From positions 230,486 to 294,485 of the forward strand of contig NZ_JAMYJR010000010.1 in the NCBI RefSeq assembly GCF_024137025.1: DNA of 64,000 nucleotides, written 5' to 3'. This document shows positions 42,838-50,737 of the stretch, piece by piece (position 1 is the stretch's first letter; each line of letters starts with the position of its first letter). The position numbers were made by a program, and so were the translations under genes. Source of the stretch: Paractinoplanes aksuensis. GTDB lineage: Bacteria; Actinomycetota; Actinomycetes; Mycobacteriales; Micromonosporaceae. The notes beneath the pieces were generated by a model, which ran no database searches, was not told the origin of the DNA, and saw nothing but the letters and a program-made list of their open reading frames with translations.

Positions 42838-43418
42838 GGCAGCAGATCGAGAACACCCGGGCGTCGCTCACCCGCGACGTCGACCTGCTGGCCAACAAGA
42901 CAAGCCCGACCAAGGTCGCGCAGCGGCGCTGGACGTCGGTGAAGGAGAAAGTGATGGGCACCAGCTCCTCCGCGAGCTCGACGGTGAGCGACAAGGCGTC
43001 CTCGGCCGCGGACACCATCAGTGACAAGGCGTCGCAGGTGAGCGACGTGGCCGGCGAGAAGGCACACCAGGCGGCCGACGCCGTGCGCAACGCCCCGCAG
43101 GCCGTGGCGGCCCAGACCCAGGGCAACCCCCTGGCGGCCGGCATCATCGCCTTCGGCGTGGGCCTGCTGGCCTCGACCCTGATCCCGGTCACCGACGCCG
43201 AGAAGCGGGCCGGTCAGCAGATCAAGGACCACAGCGGCGAGCTGACCGAGAAGGTCAAGGACGTCGCGGCCGAGATGAAGGACGACCTCGCGGGCACCGC
43301 CCAGGAGGCCGTGGGCCAGGTCAAGCAGACCGCCCAGGAGGCCGTGCAGACGACCAAGGAGACCGCGCGCTCCGACGCGCAGGACGTGAAGGAGCAGGCC
43401 CGTTCGGCCGCTTCCTGA
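42813..43418 (+). CDS. DUF3618-type helical stress protein
   Basis: This 201-aa protein begins RLRQQIENTRASLTRDVDLL, the DUF3618 signature, then long Ala/Ser/Lys-rich amphipathic helices and one hydrophobic span (PLAAGIIAFGVGLLASTLIP, about residue 110). It ends with more coiled helix of GQVKQTAQEAVQTTKETA type. GGAGG lies in the tail of the previous gene, so translation is coupled. A strong hairpin follows. Confidence 0.85.
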   Translation: MAEEPDRLRQQIENTRASLTRDVDLLANKTSPTKVAQRRWTSVKEKVMGTSSSASSTVSDKASSAADTISDKASQVSDVAGEKAHQAADAVRNAPQAVAAQTQGNPLAAGIIAFGVGLLASTLIPVTDAEKRAGQQIKDHSGELTEKVKDVAAEMKDDLAGTAQEAVGQVKQTAQEAVQTTKETARSDAQDVKEQARSAAS

Positions 43419-43434
43419 CCACCGCACCGAAGAT

Positions 43435-43465
43435 CCGAGCCGGTCCCGCCACGGGACCGGCTCGG
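43435..43465 (+). terminator. terminator-like hairpin after the stress trio
   Basis: The perfect 13-bp arms CCGAGCCGGTCCC (43435-43447) and GGGACCGGCTCGG (43453-43465) are followed by AGGTGTTTGT, 17 nt after the stop. The T-tract is weak, but the stem is very stable. Confidence 0.75.
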
Positions 43466-43504
43466 AGGTGTTTGTGGGGGTTCGGGCGGGGAAGCTCAAC
43501 GGGT

Positions 43505-44452
43505 ATGAAACTCGGATACAAGCTGGCCGCGGAGGCCTTCGGACCCAAGGAGCTGATCCGCCAGGCGGTCCGCGCCGAGCAGGCCGGATTCGACTTCGTC
43601 GAGATCAGCGACCACTACCACCCTTGGCTCGACGTGCAGGGGCACTCGCCGTTCGCGTGGAACGTGCTGAGCGCGATCGCCATGAAGACCGACCGGCTCG
43701 GGCTGGCCACCGGCGTCACCTGCCCGACCGTGCGCTACCACCCGGCGATCATCGCGCAGGCCGCGGCGACGCTGGCCATCATCTCGGACGACCGGTTCAC
43801 GCTCGGCATCGGCGCCGGCGAGCGGCTCAACGAGCACGTCGTCGGGCAGGGCTTCCCGAGCGTACGGGGGCGGCACGAGCGGCTTGTGGAGGCGCTCGAC
43901 ATCATCAACCTGCTGTGGCAGGGCGGCTATCAGTCGTACGAGGGAAAGCATTTGCAGTTGGAGGACGCGCAGGTGTTCGACCTGCCGTCGAAGCTGCCGG
44001 TGATCGCCGTCGCCGCCGGTGGGAAGCAGGCGGCGGAACTGGCCGCGACCCACGGCACGGGTCTTTTTGCCACCGAACCGCGGGCTGACCTGGTCGAGAC
44101 GTTCACCGCCGCCGGCGGCTCAGGCCCCAAGTACGCCGAGGCGTCGGTCGCCTGGGCGCCGACCGCTGAGGAAGCGGTCAAGGCCGCCCACGAGACGACA
44201 CGGTGGGCGCTGACCGGTTGGAAAGTGATGGCCGAGCTGCCCAACCCGGTCAATTTCGAGGCGGCGTCGGCGACCGTCCGGCCCGAGGACATCGCCGGGC
44301 AGTTCGCGGTCGGGCCGGACCCGGAACCGTACGTCGAAATGGTCGGCGAATACCGCGACGCGGGATTCGACCACATCGTGTTGATGAACGCCGGGCCCGA
44401 CCCCGACGGGTTCCTCGACTTCTTCGAGAAAGAGCTCAAAGGCCGGCTCTGA
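43505..44452 (+). CDS. F420-dependent LLM-class oxidoreductase (FGD-like)
   Basis: This 315-aa TIM-barrel enzyme of the bacterial-luciferase superfamily uses coenzyme F420. It resembles F420-dependent glucose-6-phosphate dehydrogenase-like proteins: LGYKLAAEAFGPKELIRQAV, FDFVEISDHYHPW with the SDH active-site loop, LATGVTCPTVRYHPA, and FTLGIGAGERLNEHVVG. The real substrate is not known; several relatives do not oxidise glucose-6-phosphate. The ATG at 43505 begins the fold. F420 use fits an actinobacterium. Confidence 0.88.
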   Translation: MKLGYKLAAEAFGPKELIRQAVRAEQAGFDFVEISDHYHPWLDVQGHSPFAWNVLSAIAMKTDRLGLATGVTCPTVRYHPAIIAQAAATLAIISDDRFTLGIGAGERLNEHVVGQGFPSVRGRHERLVEALDIINLLWQGGYQSYEGKHLQLEDAQVFDLPSKLPVIAVAAGGKQAAELAATHGTGLFATEPRADLVETFTAAGGSGPKYAEASVAWAPTAEEAVKAAHETTRWALTGWKVMAELPNPVNFEAASATVRPEDIAGQFAVGPDPEPYVEMVGEYRDAGFDHIVLMNAGPDPDGFLDFFEKELKGRL

Positions 44453-44526
44453 CGGCGTGTTTGCGAGCGCCGCGGCCGGGCATCTTCACGGCCCGACCTG
44501 GATCGTGGAGGAGCACGAGGTGACCG

Positions 44527-45498
44527 ATGCGGCTGCGGCGTTCTGACCTCGACCGGCCCGGATACACCCGGCGGCGGGCGGGCAAGGGCTTCACCTATCG
44601 CGACACCGACGGTTCGGCCCTCGCCGACGCCGACGAGGTCGAGCGGGTCAAGCAGCTCGTGCTGCCGCCGGCCTGGCAGGACGTGTGGATCTCGCCCGAC
44701 CCGCGCGGGCACATCCAGGCCACCGGGATCGACGCTGCCGGGCGCAAGCAGTACCGCTACCACGACGAGTGGCGCACGGCCCGCGACGAGGCCAAGTTCG
44801 ACCACGCGCTCGAGGTGGCCGAGCGCCTGCCCGAGATCCGCGAGAAGCTCTGCCACGACCTCACCACGGAACGCGGGCTGACCCGGGGGCGGGTGCTGGC
44901 GGCGATCGTGCGGCTGCTCGACATGGGCATGTTCCGGGTCGGTGGTGACCAGTCGGCGGTCCGCGAGGACGACCCGTCGTTCGGGCTCTCGACCCTACGA
45001 CCCGAACACGTACGGACGAGGGGCGGGTGCGTGCTGCTCGAGTTCACCGGCAAGTCGGGCATCGAGCACTCGAGCACGGTCGGCGACGGCGAGGTGTGCC
45101 AGGTGCTCAAGGACCTCAAGCGCCGGCGGCGGGGCGAGGAGCGGCTGTTCGCTTACTACGACCCGTCGGCCCGGCGGTGGCCCGAGATCCACGCCGACGA
45201 GATCAACGAGTACCTGCGGGAGATCAGCGGCGAGCAGATGACGGCCAAAGATTTCCGTACGTGGCACGGGACGGTCAAGGCGGCCGAGGTGCTCGCCTCA
45301 CAAGGGCCACAGCCCACGCAGTCGAAGCGGAACAAAGCCATTTCGTACGCCATGAAGGAGGTAGCGGAGCTGCTGGGCAACACGCCGGCGGTGGCGCGCG
45401 CCTCCTACGTCGATCCGCGGGTCGTCGAGGCGTACCAGAAGGGCGAGGTCGTCTCGTCCCGCGGAGAGCCGGCCGTGCGGGCCCTGATCGAGGATTGA
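44527..45498 (+). CDS. DNA topoisomerase IB (poxvirus-type)
   Basis: This 323-aa eukaryote/pox-like type IB topoisomerase relaxes supercoils by a 3'-phosphotyrosine intermediate. It has GYTRRRAGKGFTYRD, LPPAWQDVWISPDPRGHIQA, YRYHDEWR, the Arg/Lys active-site set in LEFTGKSGIEH and RTWHGT, and the nucleophile Tyr294 in ARASYVDPRVVEAY. GGAGG is upstream. Such enzymes are widespread but non-essential in actinobacteria. Confidence 0.93.
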   Translation: MRLRRSDLDRPGYTRRRAGKGFTYRDTDGSALADADEVERVKQLVLPPAWQDVWISPDPRGHIQATGIDAAGRKQYRYHDEWRTARDEAKFDHALEVAERLPEIREKLCHDLTTERGLTRGRVLAAIVRLLDMGMFRVGGDQSAVREDDPSFGLSTLRPEHVRTRGGCVLLEFTGKSGIEHSSTVGDGEVCQVLKDLKRRRRGEERLFAYYDPSARRWPEIHADEINEYLREISGEQMTAKDFRTWHGTVKAAEVLASQGPQPTQSKRNKAISYAMKEVAELLGNTPAVARASYVDPRVVEAYQKGEVVSSRGEPAVRALIED

Positions 45499-45540
45499 TC
45501 AGCGCTGCGGGCGGTGCCGGTTGATGGCAGCATCGTCGGT

Positions 45541-45837
45541 ATGACCGTCATCGCCACGCTCACCGTCGAACGGCCGTCCGGCCACTGGATCGACCGGGCA
45601 CGGGCGTACCAGGTGGTCGTCGACGGGGCCGTCAAGGGTGTCGTCCGGTGCGGCCGGGAGTTGTCGCTGGCGCTGCCGCCCGGGCCGCACACCGTACGCG
45701 TCCGCCTCGACTGGACCGGCAGCGACGACCTGCCCGTCCACTTGGGACCGGGGGCGACGGTGCGGCTGCGTGTCGAGCCGCGCGGCACCCGGCACGCGGT
45801 GGGCCGGCGCTACCTGCGGCTGACCCGCGTAAGCTGA
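45541..45837 (+). CDS. small beta-rich hypothetical protein
   Basis: The 98-aa protein is beta-rich (VIATLTVERPSGHWIDRARA, then YQVVVDGAVKGVVRCGRELS and LPPGPHTVRVRLDW). This is reminiscent of small PEGA-like or carbohydrate-binding sandwich modules. There is no signal peptide, no enzyme motif and one Cys. It lies 42 nt after the topoisomerase gene. I do not recognise the family firmly. Confidence 0.6.
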   Translation: MTVIATLTVERPSGHWIDRARAYQVVVDGAVKGVVRCGRELSLALPPGPHTVRVRLDWTGSDDLPVHLGPGATVRLRVEPRGTRHAVGRRYLRLTRVS

Positions 45838-45911
45838 CCCGTCCGGGTTTTCAGGCGATTCACAGCGCCGGTCGTCATTGGCGGCGTGCCCGGCCGGGTA
45901 GTGGGTTCGGC

Positions 45912-46841
45912 ATGACCGACCGGGTGATGGTGTTCGCTCCTGCGCCGATCTTGACCGTGACCATCGAGCAACATGGCGACGAGCCCGACCTGCACGTCCA
46001 TCCGGGCGGGCAGGGCGTTTGGCAGGCTCGCATGATCTCCGGCCTCGGCGTGCCGGTGACGCTGTGCGCAGCGCTGGGCGGCGAACCGGGTTCGCTGCTG
46101 AACGCGGTTCTCGCCGACGAGGAATTCGAGGTCCGGGCCGTGCCCCGGCAGTCGGCCAGCGGCTGGTACGTGCACGACCGCCGCGACGGGCACCGCGAGT
46201 CGGTGGCCGAACATCCGGGACCACCGCTGATCCGGCACGAGCTGGACGAGCTGCACAACGTCGCGCTGACCGAGGGCCTGCGCTCGTCGGTGGCCCTGCT
46301 GAGCGGGCCGCACAAGCCGACGGCCGTGGCGCCCGACGTGTATCAGCGGCTGGCCGCGGACCTGACGGCCAACGGGGTGCGGGTGGTGGCCGACCTGTCC
46401 GGGGACTATCTGACCGCCGTACTCGAAGGTGGGGTGTCGTTCGTCAAGGTCAGCCACGAGGAGTTGCTGAACGACGGGCTGGCCGACGACGACAGCGTGG
46501 ATTCGTTGCTGGCGGCCGGGCGCAAACTGCTCGGGCAAGGGGTCGAGGCGGTGCTGATCAGCCGGGCCGGGGATCCGGCGCTCGCGCTGTACGGGGACAC
46601 CGAGTGTGAGGTGCACCCGCCGCCGCTGACCGTGAACGAGCACCGCGGCGCGGGGGACTCGATGACCGCGGGGGTGACGTCGGTGCTGGCCCGGGGTGGT
46701 CCTCTTCCCTCTTTGATGGAGGAAGCGCTGCGGACCGGTTCTGCTGCGGGGGCGCTCAACGTTACCCGGCACGGGCTGGGGACGGGGCGGGCCGAGGCGG
46801 TGCACGAACTGATGAGCCGCGTGCGGATCGAGCCGCGATGA
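45912..46841 (+). CDS. PfkB-family kinase (1-phosphofructokinase-like)
   Basis: This 309-aa sugar or tagatose/fructose-phosphate kinase has the N-terminal VMVFAPAPILTVTIEQ, GQGVWQARMISGLG, and ATP/active-site NEHRGAGDSMTAGVTSVLA with the catalytic Asp. TAGTGG (45899-45904) seven bases before the ATG indicates a leaderless transcript. It overlaps surE by four bases. The pairing with a phosphatase suggests that the two act on related phosphorylated sugars or nucleosides, but no substrate is known. Confidence 0.85.
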   Translation: MTDRVMVFAPAPILTVTIEQHGDEPDLHVHPGGQGVWQARMISGLGVPVTLCAALGGEPGSLLNAVLADEEFEVRAVPRQSASGWYVHDRRDGHRESVAEHPGPPLIRHELDELHNVALTEGLRSSVALLSGPHKPTAVAPDVYQRLAADLTANGVRVVADLSGDYLTAVLEGGVSFVKVSHEELLNDGLADDDSVDSLLAAGRKLLGQGVEAVLISRAGDPALALYGDTECEVHPPPLTVNEHRGAGDSMTAGVTSVLARGGPLPSLMEEALRTGSAAGALNVTRHGLGTGRAEAVHELMSRVRIEPR

Positions 46842-47647
46842 GGGTGCTGATCACCAACGACGACGGGGTGTCGGCGCCGGGGATCCACGCGCTGGCCGCG
46901 GCCGTGGCCGGGACGCACGACGTGGTCGTGGCGGCGCCGCAGGACGAGGCGAGCGGGATGAGCGCGGCCCTGACCGCGGTCGTGTCGGACGGGCAGATCG
47001 TCATATCGTCGTACGAGATGCCCGGGGTCGCGGCTTACGGGGTGGCGGCTTCCCCGGCGTACATCGTGGTGCTGGCGTCCTTGGGGGTGTTCGGGCTGCC
47101 GCCGGACGTGGTGCTGTCGGGGATCAACCGGGGCGCCAACGCGGGGCGGGCCGTGCTGCACTCGGGCACGGTGGGGGCGGCGCTGACCGCGGCCAACTAC
47201 GGGATGCGGGCGATGGCGGTGTCGCTCGACGTGCTCAACCCGGACGCGGCGGTGTCGGCCGCCTCCGGGGGCAACGCGATTGTCGTACCGTCGGACGATG
47301 TGCTGCATTGGCCGGCTGCCGCGGCGGCGGCCGCCGGTCTGATGGATGCGGTGGCGTCGGTGCCGGCCGGCACGGTGCTCAACGTCAACGTGCCCGACCG
47401 GCCGCAGTCGGAGTTGCGCGAGGCGACGCTGGCGTCCTTCGGCCAGGCGGGTATCGCGGTGGCCGAGGCGGGGGAGGGCTACGTGCGGACGACCATCGAG
47501 CGCAGCGGCGAGAAGCTGATTCCGGGGACCGACCTGGCGCTGCTGGCCGAGGGGTACGCGACGGTCACCGCCCTGCGCCCGCCGGTCGAAGTGGCGGGCG
47601 TGCGGATCCCCGCCCAGCGGTCACCGCGATCGCCGGGCGGCGGCTGA
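46838..47647 (+). CDS. surE: SurE 5'/3'-nucleotidase
   Basis: This 269-aa metal-dependent phosphatase of the SurE family dephosphorylates nucleoside monophosphates and is associated with survival in stationary phase. Motifs: RVLITNDDGVSAPGIHALA (metal-binding N-D-D), VVVAAPQDEASGMSAALT, VVLSGINRGANAGRAVLHSGTVGAA. It is translationally coupled to the PfkB kinase (ATGA). Its last 83 nt overlap the convergent GT87 gene. Confidence 0.92.
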   Translation: MRVLITNDDGVSAPGIHALAAAVAGTHDVVVAAPQDEASGMSAALTAVVSDGQIVISSYEMPGVAAYGVAASPAYIVVLASLGVFGLPPDVVLSGINRGANAGRAVLHSGTVGAALTAANYGMRAMAVSLDVLNPDAAVSAASGGNAIVVPSDDVLHWPAAAAAAAGLMDAVASVPAGTVLNVNVPDRPQSELREATLASFGQAGIAVAEAGEGYVRTTIERSGEKLIPGTDLALLAEGYATVTALRPPVEVAGVRIPAQRSPRSPGGG

Positions 47648-48860
47648 TCGGGAGCAGGGCCGCGATCGTGATGGCCAGGAGCAGGCGGGACTCGCTGAAC
47701 AGGACCGGCACGGGCAGGATCATCACGATCAGTACGGTGGCGCGCCAGATGGTGACCCGCGCCACGGGCAGGAAGACGGCGAGGACCAGCCAGATCTGGT
47801 GGTGGGTCCACGAGACGGGGCTCAGGACGATGCTTGCCGCGCCGATGACGACGACGGCGGAGAGCCAGTCGCCCCGGCGGGCCGGACGGACAGCGCGGAC
47901 CAGGGCGGCGACGGCGATCGCGCCGCCGACGACCAGCACCAGCGTCCCGCGGGTGTCGTCGGCGAGGCCGAGGCGCAGCAGGGCGCCGTTGAGCGACTGG
48001 TTGCCGACGCCGTCGATGTAGCCGAGCCGGTTGACCTGGAAAATCTTGTCCGTCCAGTACGTCCAGGAGTCGCCGGGCAGGGTGGCGGCCGTGATCACGG
48101 CGCAGCCCGCGAAGGTGGCGCCGGCGACGGCCGCGGCCACCCGGCGACCGGCGAACCAGAGCAGCGGAATGAAGATCAGCGGCGTCAACTTGATCGCGGC
48201 AGCCAGGCCGACGAGGGCGCCGTGCCACGGCGTACGGCGCAGAGCCAGAAAGTCGGCCGCGACCAGGGCAGCCAGAAAGAGACTGACCTGCCCGTACTTG
48301 ATGTCGGACGAGACAGGCGCCGACAGCACGAGGGCCAGCGCCACGAGAGCCGGCACGGCACGATGCCGGGTTACGAGCTCGGCAAGGCGGCCCAACACGT
48401 CTCCTTGCCGGGTGTTGCGCGCGGCGAGGTCGGTGGTCGTGCTTCCTTGCCCGGCGCCCCGCGCGGTGCGGCCGGTGGTCGTGTCGCCTTGCCGGGTGGC
48501 CGGCACGCCGACAGCGGCCGTCTTGCCCCGGTGGCGGTTGGTCGGCGTGGCCTGGTGTCGGGTGAACAGCGCGGCGAGGCCGGCGACCGTGGCCAGGGTG
48601 GCCAGCGTCCAAGCGACCTGGACCACGCCGATGGGGAGCCAGGTCAGCGGGGTGAACAGCAGTGCGGCGAACGGGGGATAGGTGAACGGCGCGGCGCCGC
48701 GGGTGAAGTCGTAGAGGCTCGCGCCGCCGGTCAGGCCGTCGACTGCGCCCAGATAGACCGAGAGGTCGGTGAGCCGGGTCTCGCCCGGCTTCGCGAAGGC
48801 GGCGGCGGCCGTGGCCAGCGCGGCAATGACGGTGACAGCCCAGATCCATCGCTTACCCAT
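47565..48860 (-). CDS. GT87-family (DUF2029) polyprenyl-phosphate-mannose-dependent glycosyltransferase
   Basis: This 431-aa GT-C membrane enzyme of about ten spans resembles the family that mannosylates lipomannan or lipid carriers. The family loop is TDLSVYLGAVDGL near the N-terminus, with YPPFAALLFTPL in the first loop and SWTHHQIWL near the end. Between residues 102 and 150 it has an insert of three 14-aa tandem repeats (TRQGDTTTGRTARG, AGQGSTTTDLAARN, TRQGDVLGRLAELV), encoded by a 42-bp repeat at 48400-48512. The start region shares a 12-nt promoter motif with the PadR gene. Confidence 0.82.
   Translation of the reverse strand: MGKRWIWAVTVIAALATAAAAFAKPGETRLTDLSVYLGAVDGLTGGASLYDFTRGAAPFTYPPFAALLFTPLTWLPIGVVQVAWTLATLATVAGLAALFTRHQATPTNRHRGKTAAVGVPATRQGDTTTGRTARGAGQGSTTTDLAARNTRQGDVLGRLAELVTRHRAVPALVALALVLSAPVSSDIKYGQVSLFLAALVAADFLALRRTPWHGALVGLAAAIKLTPLIFIPLLWFAGRRVAAAVAGATFAGCAVITAATLPGDSWTYWTDKIFQVNRLGYIDGVGNQSLNGALLRLGLADDTRGTLVLVVGGAIAVAALVRAVRPARRGDWLSAVVVIGAASIVLSPVSWTHHQIWLVLAVFLPVARVTIWRATVLIVMILPVPVLFSESRLLLAITIAALLPISRRPAIAVTAGRGSARPPLRPAGAGR
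48400..48512 (-). repeat. 42-bp in-frame tandem repeat in the GT87 gene
   Basis: CCTTGCC recurs at 48403, 48445 and 48487, exactly 42 bp apart. It encodes 14-residue units within the first cytoplasmic loop, so it probably expands without harming the frame. Confidence 0.85.
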
Positions 48861-48870
48861 ACTCGAAACA

Positions 48871-48882
48871 CTACATAGGGTC
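48871..48882 (-). promoter_or_regulatory. shared promoter/operator motif at GT87 start
   Basis: CTACATAGGGTC (48871-48882) is identical to 50561-50572 at the PadR gene. On the minus strand each gives TATGTA as a -10 element 11 bases before its ATG. Confidence 0.6.
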
Positions 48883-48914
48883 TGAGCTGGTTGGAAGCAT
48901 TGGTAGTGAGTTCG

Positions 48915-50225
48915 TTATGCGGTCGTGCGCGCGTCCGTGGCCCGCATGGCCAGGACCGCCGCCAGCAGCGCCACCGCACCCAGCCCGACCGGATGCTCGA
49001 CAAACCCGAAGCCGAACGCCGTCGAATTATCGAGAAGCTTTCCCAGTACGGCGTCCGCGTCCCCGCCCGCGGCCGGCAGCACCGGCGCCACGGCCAATGC
49101 GCCGAGCGCCGCCACCATCCCGGCCGCCGCCCGACGCCCACCAGGCCCGAGTTTCTCCAAGCGTGCACCCGCGCGGCGCATCGCAACGGCCACTGCACCG
49201 CTCGGCCCGCGGCCCAACGGCGAGCTGCCGATCGGCTCTTGCGCCGGCGGCGTAACGTCGCTCGCTTCGTGGACCCAAAGCACGCTGCCGCTCAATCTGT
49301 GTATCAGCGCCGAAGCGTCAGTCGGTTGGTGACTCAGCGGTGTGCTGCTGGTCGGTTCGAGGGTAAGTGGCTTGGTGTTGTTCGGTCGGGGCAGTGTTGC
49401 GGCGATGAGGAAGGCGGTGCACAGCAACATCGGGCCGGCCGACACGGCGGCGTTGGCGAGCAGGATCTCCGACGCGTGGAAGGCCGGCCCGGACGCCTGG
49501 AGCCCGCCGAGGACCGCCGTTCCGTCGCTGAAGTGCGGGCCGAACGCGACGATGTCACCGGGCAGCAGCGCTAGTGGGAACCACGCCGGCGCCGTCCAGG
49601 CGGGCACACCGAGCACGGTCGCCGCATGGGCCGACCCGGCGATCGTCGCCAGGTCGAGCGCAACCACGCCTCCGGCCACGGCAATCCAGCGGCGTCCCGT
49701 CGCCGCGGCCCAGCGCAGCGCCAGCGCGACCCCGATACCCCAGGTCGCCACGGCCGGGGCGATGTCAGCCGCCCCCATGAACGGCATCATCGGCACCGGA
49801 TTACCGGCGAACAGGAACGCGAACAACGCCACCGCGACCCCGGCGATCGAGGCGCTGGGGGAGCGCGGGGCCGAACCACGGACTCGTCGCCCGATCAGCG
49901 CCAGCCCGGCCACCCCGAGCAGCAGCAGAACCGGCGCCAGCGCGGCCGACCCGCGGGCGAGGTTGGTCGCCACCGCGGCCAGCAGCGTGACCCCCGCCGC
50001 CAACGCGCTCAGCCGTCCGACGACAACTGCGCGCTCCCGCCACGACGGCTCGTCGACCGCCGGCGACACTGCCAGCGACCCCGCGAAGGCCAGCTTGCGC
50101 CGAGCCCCGCTGATCGCGGCCAGCTCGGCCAGCCACTCGTCCCGCATGACCGGCGCAAGATCCTCGGGCCACCGCCGGGCCGCAGCCCGGACGGCCGCCC
50201 GCGCCGCCCGATCGACCGCTCCCAT
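48915..50225 (-). CDS. PadR-linked polytopic membrane protein
   Basis: This 436-aa protein has an N-terminal soluble part (MRDEWLAELAAISGARRKLAFAGS), then about eight membrane spans. This layout is frequent for proteins encoded downstream of PadR regulators in actinobacteria and of unknown function. Between the last spans it has a Ser/Pro/Ala loop in which the theme EPTSSTPLSHQPT and EPIGSSPLGRGPS repeats, presumably an expanded loop (nt 49186-49372). Start ATG 50225 overlaps the PadR stop as TGATG; a GTG at 50228 gives a GTGA overlap instead. Confidence 0.72.
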   Translation of the reverse strand: MGAVDRAARAAVRAAARRWPEDLAPVMRDEWLAELAAISGARRKLAFAGSLAVSPAVDEPSWRERAVVVGRLSALAAGVTLLAAVATNLARGSAALAPVLLLLGVAGLALIGRRVRGSAPRSPSASIAGVAVALFAFLFAGNPVPMMPFMGAADIAPAVATWGIGVALALRWAAATGRRWIAVAGGVVALDLATIAGSAHAATVLGVPAWTAPAWFPLALLPGDIVAFGPHFSDGTAVLGGLQASGPAFHASEILLANAAVSAGPMLLCTAFLIAATLPRPNNTKPLTLEPTSSTPLSHQPTDASALIHRLSGSVLWVHEASDVTPPAQEPIGSSPLGRGPSGAVAVAMRRAGARLEKLGPGGRRAAAGMVAALGALAVAPVLPAAGGDADAVLGKLLDNSTAFGFGFVEHPVGLGAVALLAAVLAMRATDARTTA

Positions 50226-50551
50226 CACGCCTCCTGGGCGTGGCCGAGCGGGCCGGTGGCCCGGGACATCTGCCGGCGCATGAGGGCGACCTCGCGCCGG
50301 GCGGCCCCAGCGCCATCAGCGGTCAGCATGTAGTAGCGGCGGCTCGGGCGCCCCTCAGCGGCCGGGTCGATCTGTTCCCAGCGCGACTCGACCCACCCGG
50401 CCCGTTCGAGCCGGGCCAGGATCGGATAGAGCGTGCCACTGGGCAGCCCGGTGTCCTGCATCAGCTCGAGCCCGTATCGCTGCGCCCCCGGCTCGGCGAG
50501 CATCCCCGCGAGCACTTTCAGCACCGACGCCGTGATCCGAGGCTCACCCAT
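50225..50551 (-). CDS. PadR-family transcriptional regulator
   Basis: This 108-aa winged-helix regulator carries TASVLKVLAGMLAEPGAQRYGLELMQDTGLPSGTLYPILARLERAGWVES, then RRYYMLTADGAGAARRE, typical of PadR s1-type with a C-terminal helix for dimerisation. It is coupled to the membrane-protein gene downstream. A palindrome ATGTA-N7-TACAT (50550-50566) overlaps its own start codon and fits the PadR consensus ATGT-N8/9-ACAT, implying autorepression. CTACATAGGGTC at the start also occurs at the GT87 gene. Confidence 0.9.
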   Translation of the reverse strand: MGEPRITASVLKVLAGMLAEPGAQRYGLELMQDTGLPSGTLYPILARLERAGWVESRWEQIDPAAEGRPSRRYYMLTADGAGAARREVALMRRQMSRATGPLGHAQEA

Positions 50552-50566
50552 GTACGCACTCTACAT
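50550..50566. promoter_or_regulatory. PadR-type operator and promoter overlapping the padR start
   Basis: ATGTACGCACTCTACAT is an inverted repeat with ATGTA and TACAT arms. It covers the start codon and the -10 element on the minus strand (TATGTA, 50567-50562). The arrangement predicts autorepression. Confidence 0.6.
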
Positions 50567-50737
50567 AGGGTCCGCATCTGCCGGCCCCATCCGTTCGGCT
50601 TGTGACGGGACCGTCCGCCGATTCGATGTCCGGGCAAGCCCGGCAATACGGAATTCTGATTAGGTGACCGGTGGGCAGTAGCGACATGATCACGACACCG
50701 GTGTCCGTGTGACTGATGATCGGAGTAAGACTGAGCC

